Shown in pieces: positions 11,301-19,102 of a stretch of 64,000 bases of DNA; position 1 is the first letter of the stretch; each line of letters opens with the position of its first letter. The stretch covers positions 2,976,001 to 3,040,000 of the forward strand of contig NZ_LT907982.1 of assembly GCF_900230215.1 (NCBI RefSeq), in the 5' to 3' direction. The notes beneath the pieces were generated by a model, which ran no database searches, had not been told where the DNA came from, and saw nothing but the letters and a program-made list of their open reading frames with translations. The position numbers were made by a program, and so were the translations under genes. Source of the stretch: Jatrophihabitans sp. GAS493. Lineage in GTDB: Bacteria; Actinomycetota; Actinomycetes; Mycobacteriales; Jatrophihabitantaceae.

Positions 11301-11875
11301 ATCACGCTGAGGTCCGTCAACTCTGCGCTTTGATCGACAGCCCAAGTGTGCTCGCGCGGGCGTGTGGCAACGAAGCCGAGACGCGGCGGCTGATGGGGGA
11401 TCAGACCGGCGCCGAACGTCTTTATCGCGAGCAGCTGGCCATCAGCGACGAGCTGTCCGATCCGAACGGGCAGCGAACCGCGTGGAGTGGGCTCGCGCTG
11501 GTCGCGCACGATCAAGGCGACGATTCGAGCGCTCTGGACCTGAGCCGGAAGGCGTCGGCGGCCGCGCGCGAACTAGGGATCTTTGACGTCGAGACCAGAG
11601 AGCTTGCGTTCCAGGGTGACATCCTTTTCGACCAGGCCGAGTTCGCCGAAGCGCATGCCGCTTATGTCGGGCAAGCAGAGGTCGCCCGCGAACACGGCCA
11701 GCCGGCCCCACTCGCGCTGGCCCTTTTCAACCGCGCCAAGATCTTGCTGATGACTGGGCAACAAGTTCCTCGACCGTTAGTGGTCGAGGCTCTGGAGCTG
11801 GCCCGAGCGCACGGCCTGATCAATCTCGAGGAAGCGGCGGCCGAGTTTCTCGTCGTACTCGATTCGCTCGCCTGA
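8348..11875 (+). CDS. DUF4062-STAND NTPase-TPR protein
   Basis: An 1175-residue, three-part protein. Residues ~12-115 (IRVFISSPFLDL, SEREEL, LRWGITD) are a DUF4062 domain, a TIR-related fold often found at the front of STAND proteins. A STAND-type P-loop ATPase follows: Walker A GPSGIGKS (248-255) and Walker B VVLVLDGLDQLDD (about 328-340). The C-terminal ~480 residues are TPR-like repeats in which EAICRR recurs about every 40 residues. The ATG at 8348 has AGGAGG upstream. Proteins of this build act as sensors that oligomerise on a trigger, and many are antiphage or conflict proteins. The trigger is not evident. Confidence 0.85.
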   Translation: MSGPGLGELPRPIRVFISSPFLDLHSEREELVKRVFPALQESCDERGLTCIEVDLRWGITDAQVSDGEMLGICLDEIDDCRPYFIGLLGDHYGSEIQGVEPAMLQRHPWLADHIGESVTEIEMFHGALAAPEAAARALFYFRTSHNGDPSPSRERVQSLKDRITASGLTVREWSGPVENLGDLVRRDLDALVREDYPDRPPPGALESQIAHQQDVVHAQAELHVGRADELAVIGGYLEAGGPPLVVTGPSGIGKSALLATTALRWLDAIVHFTSASPSSTDWAVLCRQVLSRLIDEYDLSADIPENPDALRDAFAKALRDASGRSRVVLVLDGLDQLDDHEGALDLSWLPQPLPERVRVIASALPSRALDEMRRRGYREVEVGRLEPAHRAEIARRYLGQYGKSLAAAEMDDLITARQTENPLFLRLLLGELRVHGAHDTVHQRLTALLSEPDAAALLASIFHRWEADYERGRPGLVATALRSLRAARSGLSESELLDLLGSPGQPLPHAVWAPLRRASKSVVADRGGRLIFAHPQARDATTTRYVGRTGDIDAADHRRLAAYFADLPPRHPRRLEEQPWQLLAAADFAGLHRLLVDVDFAEPLYEARPFEYRELWTALEAQSSHRLADAFGEIVSNPLAYPLRQAWFVARLFLNTDYATNAEAIYRYVEDSARSAGDEPLLVQVLRDRAIALERLGRLDPALAAMRDNEAICRRRADDAGLRMVLNNQVSVLAKKGLWDEAERIVHEHRQLCEQAGDEAGLLQAYVGEAMVLQRSAQYARADDALRQAERLALERGDLDDLQIVLGNRAACFQGRGRIDEAFELLARQEAICRRSGDARSIARLLGSRAIALRQRGDLIGACSAHDEQEAICRERGFDDQLQAALGDHGVIVMALGDHDTAMTMFIEQEAICRRVGLKSGLARSYGLQALIHDLRGASGRALELHRTEAEIFRELGETSELIRAFDNQARVHRERGELAEAMPHHAEVRQLCALIDSPSVLARACGNEAETRRLMGDQTGAERLYREQLAISDELSDPNGQRTAWSGLALVAHDQGDDSSALDLSRKASAAARELGIFDVETRELAFQGDILFDQAEFAEAHAAYVGQAEVAREHGQPAPLALALFNRAKILLMTGQQVPRPLVVEALELARAHGLINLEEAAAEFLVVLDSLA

Positions 11876-11896
11876 TCAGCCGATCGGCGCACGCGG

Positions 11897-12304
11897 TCAG
11901 CTAGCTTTGTGCGCCTTACGGCGGGCCCGGCGGGCCCGTCGGGCCTCAAGGTAGAACGTCGCCTGCAGTATCGTGACGAACACCCGACGCCCGGGCGCAT
12001 CGTTCGTGTATGCAGTTACAGTTTGTTCGTTGAGCAGGGCTCGTATCGGGGCCAGGTTGAAGTCGCCGTACGGTTTCGCAGCGAGGTGCGCGACCCGGCT
12101 CTGCTCACCGACGTAGAGCACTGTCCGGTCGAAGATGAACACGCGGGCCCAAAGGCGCGGGAAAACCGGCGCATCGACGGGGCCCCGATCGACTTGAGCC
12201 AGCAAGGTGAGGTCCACGAGGGGGCGGCTCTCGTCGATGAACGGGTCGTCCTGATCGGGGCTGTGCGTACGGCAGTCGACGGGCCTGGTACACACAGCAC
12301 CCAA
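11897..12304 (-). CDS. Hypothetical protein, basic C-terminus
   Basis: An open frame of up to 135 codons between the STAND gene and TIR-like paralogue B, on the opposite strand. Third codon positions are strongly G/C, supporting real coding. The middle part (VFIFDRTVLYVGEQSRVAHL and NEQTVTAYTNDAPGRRVFV) looks like a folded alpha/beta protein and the end is a run of Arg/Lys-rich helix. The furthest start is a TTG at 12304 without a clear ribosome binding site; GTG codons further in are alternatives, so the N-terminus is uncertain. No family recognised. Confidence 0.5.
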   Translation of the reverse strand: MGAVCTRPVDCRTHSPDQDDPFIDESRPLVDLTLLAQVDRGPVDAPVFPRLWARVFIFDRTVLYVGEQSRVAHLAAKPYGDFNLAPIRALLNEQTVTAYTNDAPGRRVFVTILQATFYLEARRARRARRKAHKAS

Positions 12305-12386
12305 CGCATTCGTCCCCGAAGGCGGAGTCAGTCCTGGTCTGCCATCAGGGCCAAAGCCAGCTGTCTATGGTCATTCCGGAGGTGCG

Positions 12387-14171
12387 ATGTTCGCGACCTG
12401 GGCAGATGCGGCGAAGGCCGTTGCGGTCGCCGCCGCCGTCAACCTGATCGTCATCCTGCTGGTTGGGGCTCGCGACGGTCTGCTCGTGATGGACACGGTT
12501 GCCGCGAGATCCGGGTTTCGACGGGGCGAGCCACCGGAACATGCGAAGGATCTGTGGTTCTCCATCGTCGGTCAGCGGGGCGAAGACGGCCGAAAGCGTC
12601 GTCGGGCCACGTTGTTCGCACTTGCCGTGGCCGCCATTGCCCAGGCGATCAGCTTCGACGGATACATGGCCGGCGGGCTCGTCTTCGGTCTGTGGTTTCT
12701 CTTCGACGTTGGCACTCGCGCGTTCGACAAATTCATGTTCGGTTTGGCCGAGGACGCCATAAAGAGCACGAGTGACATGAGCATTTGGCAGGAGCTGGCC
12801 CCGATTTTGGCGTACGTGCTCAAGTCGTCGAACACCAATCCGCTTCAGGGGCGATGGCGACCGCTCGGCGTTACCGCCGGAGTCATTTCCGTTGGTCTGG
12901 CCCTCGTCGGTTGGGTCGCCGTGGTCTCGGCCTTCGGCGCGACCTTCAACGATGTGACCGAAGTACTACGTCACCTGGTCGGGACCGATAGCCGGCTACT
13001 GCTCGGCGGGGCGGGTGCGGCCGCCATCCTGTTGGCGCGCGTGCCGGTCGATCTCGCCCGACGCTATGCGCTCGCGCATCCCGCTCGCGCTCGCAGTTAC
13101 GAGATCGTCTATTTAAGGTCGTTCCAAGACGATCGTCTTTCGATCCGGGCGCGAGGAGACAGCCGCGGGATTGTCGACCGTCTGACCCTGCGTCATCGAC
13201 ACGGTTACGAGCAACTTCTGGTCGCTTCGATGCAGTATTTCGGGCCGGTCGTCGCGATCGGAGAGCCGGGCAAGCGGCTCCCGCCCACCGGCGCATTTAG
13301 GCTCTATTACTCCGATGACGAGTGGCAGAACGCGGTGACCCGGATGCTTCGTTCGGCCAGCTACATCGTCCTCAGCTTGGGCGAGACCCCTTCCGTTGGT
13401 TGGGAGATCATCAAGTTGCGCGAAATGCACCTACTTGACCGCACGTTGTTCTTGGTTCCCCCCGTTCGCGGCGACGCCCGGCGCAAGCGCTTAGGGCTAC
13501 TGGCCGACCAACTCGGCATCGAGTCAGCGCTGCTCCAGCCGCCGGGGCCTGGAGTGGAGTACGTCGGCGTCATGTTCGAACAAGACCGGCCGGTTCCGAT
13601 CGCATCGGCGGCGTTCGACTACGCCTCCTATTACGCCGCAATCCTGGAAGCCGGCTTTCCGCATTTCAACCGGGCGGATGACGTCGCGGACGTGATTCCC
13701 ATCCAGGCGAACGCGGCCAGCCTGCCCGACTTCGCCAGATTAACGCTCGCAGCTTTGCAACTTGCGGCGACTCGGCGGGATGGCTGGCCGCTCAACACGT
13801 TCCAGATCCTGTGCGCGCTCGTCGACACCGATGTGGCCGGACCTTGGCAAAGGGCACTGATGAAGGCGACGCAGTTCGCGACTGACAACTATCGGCTGCA
13901 CCTAGATCGTCCGGCCGACATCGCGGGCGATTGGGCGGGGGTGCCCGTGACCGCTCATGCGGCGGCGGCATTTCGGGTCGCGGCCGAGGTCACCCAGACG
14001 CACAACCTCGGCCGGGTGCCCCCCGAAGCGCTCGTCCTAGGCCTTGTCGCGGATCCCACCAGCGCAGCAAGCCACGCGTTGCTCGACAAGTCGCAACTGT
14101 CACACGGTGAAGTCGTCGACCTCATCCGGCGCGAGCTGTTAGACGTGAGCGGCGACGGTTCGTCCGGCTAG
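12387..14171 (+). CDS. Membrane-anchored TIR-like protein with Clp_N-like tail (paralogue B)
   Basis: 594 residues; ATG with GGAGG 4 nt upstream. Membrane segments lie at about 9-28, 74-108, 163-188 and 205-224. The cytoplasmic domain carries YLRSFQDDR (242-250), GPVVAIGEPGKRLPP (286-300), YYSDDEWQNAV (307-317) and VGWEI (Trp339-Glu340). This order (strand A plus acidic loop, BB-loop-like GxPG, DDxW, SxxIVLSLGxT, WE) matches a TIR domain with the catalytic Glu at the WE pair. From about 445 to 590 there is a helical repeat domain with VLGLVAD and SAASHALL that resembles the double Clp N-motif. Membrane tether, TIR-like enzyme and Clp_N tail recur in paralogue E. Confidence 0.7.
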   Translation: MFATWADAAKAVAVAAAVNLIVILLVGARDGLLVMDTVAARSGFRRGEPPEHAKDLWFSIVGQRGEDGRKRRRATLFALAVAAIAQAISFDGYMAGGLVFGLWFLFDVGTRAFDKFMFGLAEDAIKSTSDMSIWQELAPILAYVLKSSNTNPLQGRWRPLGVTAGVISVGLALVGWVAVVSAFGATFNDVTEVLRHLVGTDSRLLLGGAGAAAILLARVPVDLARRYALAHPARARSYEIVYLRSFQDDRLSIRARGDSRGIVDRLTLRHRHGYEQLLVASMQYFGPVVAIGEPGKRLPPTGAFRLYYSDDEWQNAVTRMLRSASYIVLSLGETPSVGWEIIKLREMHLLDRTLFLVPPVRGDARRKRLGLLADQLGIESALLQPPGPGVEYVGVMFEQDRPVPIASAAFDYASYYAAILEAGFPHFNRADDVADVIPIQANAASLPDFARLTLAALQLAATRRDGWPLNTFQILCALVDTDVAGPWQRALMKATQFATDNYRLHLDRPADIAGDWAGVPVTAHAAAAFRVAAEVTQTHNLGRVPPEALVLGLVADPTSAASHALLDKSQLSHGEVVDLIRRELLDVSGDGSSG

Positions 14172-14195
14172 GCACCGACTCCCGGTGCGCAGAAC

Positions 14196-16613
14196 TCAGG
14201 CGGCACCCGTCGTGGTGGTGTCTCCGGCTTCGTCCGCCGCACGCCCCTTCGCCAGCCATTCGTCGAGGAAGGACGGCTCGGCCGGCCGGTTGGCCGTAGT
14301 GGCCGTAGTGGCCGCATGCTTGGGCGTCCGACGAGTTCCCTTGCGCGACGGGGCCCGTTTCGGCCGCAGCGGCGGGCAGTCGGCGTACGCATCCGCGCGG
14401 ACGGAGCAGGTCGCCTCGCCGGTTACCTTCACGTAGGCGTGCAGGTCGGGTAGATCGGTAAGCTCGCGCGAAGGGATGCCGATCAGCTGCGCGAGCGTGT
14501 TCGCCGAGTCGGGCGATTGCCGGAACGCGACCTGCACCGCGGCGCTCGTCGCGATATCCGACAGTACCGGGTCGAGCTGTTTGGTCGACTGCGTCGCCAA
14601 GGCGAGGCTGACCCCGAACTTGCGCCCTTCCGTCTGCACCCGCTGCATGCTCTCGACGACGAATTTGTGGGCCTCGTCGACGTAGACACGCAGCGGATTG
14701 CGCTCGCCGAGCGGACGCTCCATCGCCGCATCGAGGACGGTGGACAGAACCAGGTGCCCCACGAGCGACACTTCGGAGGACGACAGGGCCGACAGGTTGA
14801 CGATCACCGGGAGGCCGCGGTCGAGCATCTCGACGACCGATGTGCCCTCACCGGTGCTCGCGACGATGCACTCGACCGCAATGCTCATCAGTGGACCGAA
14901 CTTCGACGTCGTCCAATCCCGCGTGCTGACCGAGTCCTGCATCCGGCTCGACGTCAGACCGGACAGCACGCCGGCGTCCACGGGGCCGAGCGCGGGGTGC
15001 TTCACCTTCTCGAGTAGTTGCTTGTCATCCATCACCCACTCGACCGCCTGGCGAACGGTCACGCCGTGCGCCATCGCGAGCATGAGGATCGGGATGGCGA
15101 GCTGGTACCAACGGGGTCCGGCCCACTTCTTGTCGGGCAACGAGGCGACGATCGCATCGCAGACCCGGCGCGCCGCCCGCTGGCAGTCGGCGTAGTTGAG
15201 CCCATCCTCGCGCAGCTTCGGCAGCAGCTGAAGCATCGCCGTATCGGCGTCCGTGGGGTCGAGAAACAGCACCTCGACACCGAAGTGGTTCGCGAAGGCC
15301 TCAAGACGGGGGGCAATGTCACCGTGCGGGTCGATGAAGACGAAGGCCCGCCCGTTGCCAAGGTCGTCCACTGCGCACGCGCTGAGCACGGTGGACTTAC
15401 CGGTGCCCGTCGCGCCCGTCAGGAACATGTGCCGCGCCAGCGATTGGTGCGGCAGGTGGACGCGTCGGCCACCTCCGCCCACTCCGATGTCGATGCCCTC
15501 GGCGTACGCCAAGGGGACGGTCAGCTCGCGAATCGTGCCGGAGGCGATGGTCGGGATCGGACCGTTGATCGGAATGGGCCACCCGACGGGCGACTCGGTG
15601 AGGGTGATCAGATCGGACAGCTTGCGATTGCCCATGCCGCCCCGCAGCGGTAGACCGGCGCGGATCGCCTCCATGAGTCGCGCCGGGTCGCGTTCGATTT
15701 CGAAGCCGCCGAGCATCAGCTGCTGACCCGCCACCACGGTGTGACCACCCCGCCGAAGCACGTCCGTCTCGCTCGTCAGACTCGAACCGACGTCACGCAG
15801 GAAGAGTTCGGGCAGCGACTCCGATGACATGACGGCGATCTCGGCACAGAGCACGGGGGTCGAGAAGCTCTGCTGAAGGTCGACCAGCGTCGAGACTGCA
15901 CGATCGGCCGGGAAGCGGTGGCCGGGCCGTGACTCGTTCTCCTTGCGCAACGCCTCGGCCCGCTGCAGCATCAACTCCAGCTGCATCCGGTCCGAAATAT
16001 TCAGCTCCGTCGGCAGCACCGTGGCGCGTACCCGGGTCGGTGCCGTGCGGGTCAGGATCGCTGTCGTGATGGAGCCCCAGGGAGACTGCACGGGGTTCCA
16101 TCGGCTCAGCACGTCGATGTCGCCGTCCGGGCCGTCCGTGCTCACCGAGATGGTGCGTTGCCGGATGAGCGCGGTGTGCCTGAGCTGCTCGTCCGGAAGA
16201 TCGAGGACGGCCGCCGGGTGGACCATTGCCGCTCGGTAGGGCAGGCCCGCGGCGTGCAGACGGCGCTGGACCAGGTCGGCCAAGGCGGACGCCTCGTCGA
16301 CAGTGGTCCCGTTCGGCCCGAGTATCGCGAGCGCGAGGTGCACCGTGAGCTTCGGGTAGCCGTCGTCGAACGACGTGGCCACCTCGGACAGCGCCACCAT
16401 GCGGCCGGGCAGCCAGGCCATCTCGACGATGCGATCGAAGACCGAGTTCGCGGCCTGGACCGAGTTGTCGTTGACGATCTGGTTGGGTGATGCCGACTCC
16501 AGCCGCCACGCGATCCAGGACGCCTCCTCGACGCACGGGTCGAGTGCGCACCCCGCTACCGGAGTGTGTGGGCGGGTGAGCACGCGTTCGTCGGCGATTT
16601 CGAACGTGCTCAT
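14196..16613 (-). CDS. HerA/VirB4-type ATPase
   Basis: An 805-residue protein of the HerA-FtsK/VirB4 ATPase superfamily. Seen: Walker A GATGTGKST near residue 400, FVFIDPHGD just after it, Walker B YVDEAHKF near 645, and SLALATQSTKQLD. The ~330 N-terminal residues resemble the unclassified front part of actinobacterial VirB4/TraC-like proteins. The C-terminal tail is Lys/Arg-rich then low-complexity. Such ATPases power DNA or protein transport through membrane channels. It follows the DUF5663 gene with a TGATG overlap, so both are read from promoter element 1. With the lipoprotein and multi-TM protein upstream it may be part of a membrane machine; no relaxase or other type IV secretion genes are visible. 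Confidence 0.8.
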   Translation of the reverse strand: MSTFEIADERVLTRPHTPVAGCALDPCVEEASWIAWRLESASPNQIVNDNSVQAANSVFDRIVEMAWLPGRMVALSEVATSFDDGYPKLTVHLALAILGPNGTTVDEASALADLVQRRLHAAGLPYRAAMVHPAAVLDLPDEQLRHTALIRQRTISVSTDGPDGDIDVLSRWNPVQSPWGSITTAILTRTAPTRVRATVLPTELNISDRMQLELMLQRAEALRKENESRPGHRFPADRAVSTLVDLQQSFSTPVLCAEIAVMSSESLPELFLRDVGSSLTSETDVLRRGGHTVVAGQQLMLGGFEIERDPARLMEAIRAGLPLRGGMGNRKLSDLITLTESPVGWPIPINGPIPTIASGTIRELTVPLAYAEGIDIGVGGGGRRVHLPHQSLARHMFLTGATGTGKSTVLSACAVDDLGNGRAFVFIDPHGDIAPRLEAFANHFGVEVLFLDPTDADTAMLQLLPKLREDGLNYADCQRAARRVCDAIVASLPDKKWAGPRWYQLAIPILMLAMAHGVTVRQAVEWVMDDKQLLEKVKHPALGPVDAGVLSGLTSSRMQDSVSTRDWTTSKFGPLMSIAVECIVASTGEGTSVVEMLDRGLPVIVNLSALSSSEVSLVGHLVLSTVLDAAMERPLGERNPLRVYVDEAHKFVVESMQRVQTEGRKFGVSLALATQSTKQLDPVLSDIATSAAVQVAFRQSPDSANTLAQLIGIPSRELTDLPDLHAYVKVTGEATCSVRADAYADCPPLRPKRAPSRKGTRRTPKHAATTATTANRPAEPSFLDEWLAKGRAADEAGDTTTTGAA

Positions 16614-16987
16614 CAGGCCGCCCCATCCATCTCGTTGCGGTTGGACTTCGGCGCCGTCCGCCGGTCCTCGGCGAGGATCGCCGGCGCCCCCTCGGCGATC
16701 TCGGCCTTCAGCTCGGTGAAGCTCTGTTGCACGACCTGCGGGTAGAAGGGAAAGTTCTTCTGCAGCCAGGCCAGCGCGTCGTCGCGGTTGGACTCGATCC
16801 CGTCCTCGCCGTCGATGAGAAGTTCGAACTCGTCCAACTGTTCGTCGGTCATCTGATCGGCGAGGGTCTTCCCGACGCGCAGTTCGAGGGTCTCGTAGAT
16901 GAACTTCACGAAGCCGGGCTTGGTCTCGTCTCGGAGCGAGGCGAGTCCCAACTCGGCGAGCAACTCGTTGTCGATTCTGATGGTCAT
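16613..16987 (-). CDS. DUF5663-like acidic protein
   Basis: 124 residues, strongly acidic. The pattern ETLELRVGKTL, then a DEQLDEFE segment, then ALAWLQKNFPFYPQVV is what I know from DUF5663, a short family of unknown function found beside VirB4/HerA-type ATPases. The ATG at 16987 has AAAGGA upstream and lies 43 bp downstream of promoter element 1. Its stop overlaps the start of the ATPase gene by one base, so the two are translationally coupled and probably partners. Confidence 0.7.
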   Translation of the reverse strand: MTIRIDNELLAELGLASLRDETKPGFVKFIYETLELRVGKTLADQMTDEQLDEFELLIDGEDGIESNRDDALAWLQKNFPFYPQVVQQSFTELKAEIAEGAPAILAEDRRTAPKSNRNEMDGAA

Positions 16988-17029
16988 CGTGGATTCCTTT
17001 CGTGGGTGGTGATCTTGTAAATGGGACGA

Positions 17030-17044
17030 GGCAAGCTGCGTCCG
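17030..17044 (-). promoter_or_regulatory. Sigma-54-like -24/-12 promoter element, copy 1
   Basis: Reads CGGACGCAGCTTGCCT on the minus strand, in the 64-bp gap upstream of the DUF5663-ATPase pair and 43 bp before its ATG. GG and GC are separated by 9 bp; classical sigma-54 promoters have 10. It is one of six copies. Confidence 0.75.
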
Positions 17045-17051
17045 TCGGCCG

Positions 17052-18266
17052 TTACGCGTCGGCCTGGCGGTAGAGGGTCACGGTCACACGCCGGTTGGCC
17101 TGGTGCTCGTCCGCCGTGGCCGGGCTCGGGTAGATCAGGTCCGTGGGGCCGTGACCGTCGGCGTGCAGCCGGGCCCGGTCGACACCGTGTGCGACCAGCC
17201 AGTCGGCGACGGCCTGCGCCCGCGCGGTGCTGAGGGAGTTGAGCCACTCCGTCGTCTCAGTCGTCTGGATGTCGGTGTAGCCGTCGACGAGGATGCTGCC
17301 CTGGGTCTGCTGGGTGAGTGCCAGCAGCTGGTCGAGCTGCCCGGCGGCCTCGGGGCGAAAGTCGGCCTGGCCGTCATCGAACGTGACGTCTTTGAGCGTC
17401 GCGACGATCTTGACCGGATCCTTCACGACCGGAAGCTGGCTCGTGTCCGCCGCCTGGATTGCCCCGTCGGTCGGGAACTGGCTCAGGTGCGCGGTCCACG
17501 CGACGAGCTGGCCGCCGCACTTGAGGGCGAACTGACGCCAGAACTCCTTCAGTTGAGCCGCCCGCGCATCGGGCATACCGCGGTCGGCGCCGACCGCGTA
17601 GAACTGCCAGCCCGTGCAGTCAGGGATGAGGCCCTGCGCTGCGAGCTGGTTGATCGCGACGACCGGGTCCTTCAGCGTGGCCGCGTTCGAGAGGTCGACG
17701 CCACCTGCTGCCGCCGACAACGGGCTCAGCAGGACGACGTCGACCGGCGCCTTCGAGGGGTTCCCCTTGAGATTGCCGGCAAGCGTGTTCAGCGCACCGA
17801 AGACGTTCGGCTGCGGCGCGGTGGGTGCCGCCGCGACCGTGCCCGACGTCGCCCGGGTGACCGCCGCCGTCTTGCACTCGAGGTTGTGCTTGCGTATCGC
17901 CTCGTTCGGGCCGTCGCCGATGAGCACCGTGTTGGCGGCCAGATCCGGGGCGGTGCCAGGGTCACCGACTCCGTTGACGAGGACGTGGGCCTTGCTGTTC
18001 GTGCTGCTGTTCAGCACGGTGGTCACATCGCTCTGGTAGTAGCTGATGCCCGGCCCGGTCGCGCCGAGGATGGCTACGGTCGGGGTGCTCGCCGTGAGGG
18101 TGGTCGGATCGATGGTGAGCTTCGCCGCCGGGCAGTTGACCGGCGCCGGGCTGGTGCCGGTCGAGGACCGGGTCGACTTGTTCGGGTTGCCGCCGCAGGC
18201 GGCGAGCGCCAGGAGGACGACGATGACGCCGGTGATTGCGGCGATCACGCGCGTGGTGTGTTTCAT
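17052..18266 (-). CDS. Lipoprotein with C-terminal OmpA-like domain
   Basis: 404 residues. The N-terminus is a lipoprotein signal peptide with an LALAAC lipobox, so the mature protein should be anchored outside the membrane. The middle (about 40-280) looks vWA-like or receptor-like: VVLLSPLS, FYAVGADRGMP and a conserved-looking LKCGG. The last ~115 residues carry the OmpA peptidoglycan-binding pattern: DGYTDIQTTETTEWLNSLS, RAQAVADWL, NRRVTVTL. The ATG at 18266 overlaps the vWA-like gene stop (ATGA) and has AGAAGGA upstream. Likely a cell-envelope component of the same machine as the four-TM protein. A plus-strand fragment at 42245-42508 looks like a relative of its middle region. Confidence 0.75.
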   Translation of the reverse strand: MKHTTRVIAAITGVIVVLLALAACGGNPNKSTRSSTGTSPAPVNCPAAKLTIDPTTLTASTPTVAILGATGPGISYYQSDVTTVLNSSTNSKAHVLVNGVGDPGTAPDLAANTVLIGDGPNEAIRKHNLECKTAAVTRATSGTVAAAPTAPQPNVFGALNTLAGNLKGNPSKAPVDVVLLSPLSAAAGGVDLSNAATLKDPVVAINQLAAQGLIPDCTGWQFYAVGADRGMPDARAAQLKEFWRQFALKCGGQLVAWTAHLSQFPTDGAIQAADTSQLPVVKDPVKIVATLKDVTFDDGQADFRPEAAGQLDQLLALTQQTQGSILVDGYTDIQTTETTEWLNSLSTARAQAVADWLVAHGVDRARLHADGHGPTDLIYPSPATADEHQANRRVTVTLYRQADA

Positions 18267-19102
18267 GCTGATTCCTTCTTTCGGTTGAAACGGGATGTGC
18301 GGATGAGTCGCGGCTTGCGGGTACGGCGAGCCGGGTGGACGGGCGGTGGTGTGGTGCCGAGAGCGAGGCCGAGGCTGGCGGCGTAGATGCCCGCCAGCTC
18401 GGTCGCGAGGTTGCGCACGCTGAGGTCCTCGATGCGGGTGACCGAGCCGAACGCCACTGAGCGCCAGTCGTCCTCCATCGCCGGCGAGCACCAGTTCAGG
18501 GGGTCGATGAGGATCAGGTGGCAGGAGTTCTCCGGCAGCCCCGCGACGGCGTCGTGGGTCGACCGGGTGACCGCCTCGCACCCGTCGGTCGGAATGAACA
18601 CCGTGAGCGCCTGCCCTTCCCGGAGACTTGGGAGGCGCTCGGCGACGCGTCGCAGGGCAGCGGGCAGGTCGTTGCCGCCGAGGTTGACCCGGGTGCGCAA
18701 TGACGTCTTCAGCTCGCGGATGTTCTTCCGAACGTCCATCGGGCCGGCCACGAGGTTCGCGGGCGGGTGGGAGCCCCAGGGAACGACAAGGCCCGAACCA
18801 CCCCCGGACCGCTTCTGGAGGTTGAACAGGCTTTCGCCGGCCGCACCGATGGCATCGTTCGGGTCACCGCCCCAGACCGAGAAGGTGCTGCCCGACCAGT
18901 CCGGCGCCTCGGCGTGAACCGAGTCCCGCACCAGCCGTTCGATGTCGGCCTTCGGGGCACCCACCAGTGGCGGGAGCGTGACGGCCTGGGCGACGGTGAT
19001 CGGCCGGGGAGGCGGCGCGATGTAAGGGCTTGCGGTCGCCAGCCGGTTCAGGGTGAGGTGGTGAGTGCCGCCCACCGGGCGGCACTCACCTGAGGTGATC
19101 AC
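18263..19102 (-). CDS. vWA-like protein, degenerate metal site
   Basis: 279 residues, GTG start overlapping the upstream stop (GTGA). The section LGGNDLPAALRRVAERL followed by LTVFIPTDGCEAV resembles the second half of a von Willebrand A domain (GGTD...ALxxA, then a strand ending in TDG). The usual DxSxS metal-site strand is not obvious and the Thr of GGTD is Asn, so metal binding is doubtful. The tail is Arg/Lys-rich. It sits between a membrane protein and a lipoprotein in an operon coupled at every junction, which suggests a shared envelope complex. The family call is tentative. Confidence 0.55.
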   Translation of the reverse strand: MITSGECRPVGGTHHLTLNRLATASPYIAPPPRPITVAQAVTLPPLVGAPKADIERLVRDSVHAEAPDWSGSTFSVWGGDPNDAIGAAGESLFNLQKRSGGGSGLVVPWGSHPPANLVAGPMDVRKNIRELKTSLRTRVNLGGNDLPAALRRVAERLPSLREGQALTVFIPTDGCEAVTRSTHDAVAGLPENSCHLILIDPLNWCSPAMEDDWRSVAFGSVTRIEDLSVRNLATELAGIYAASLGLALGTTPPPVHPARRTRKPRLIRTSRFNRKKESA

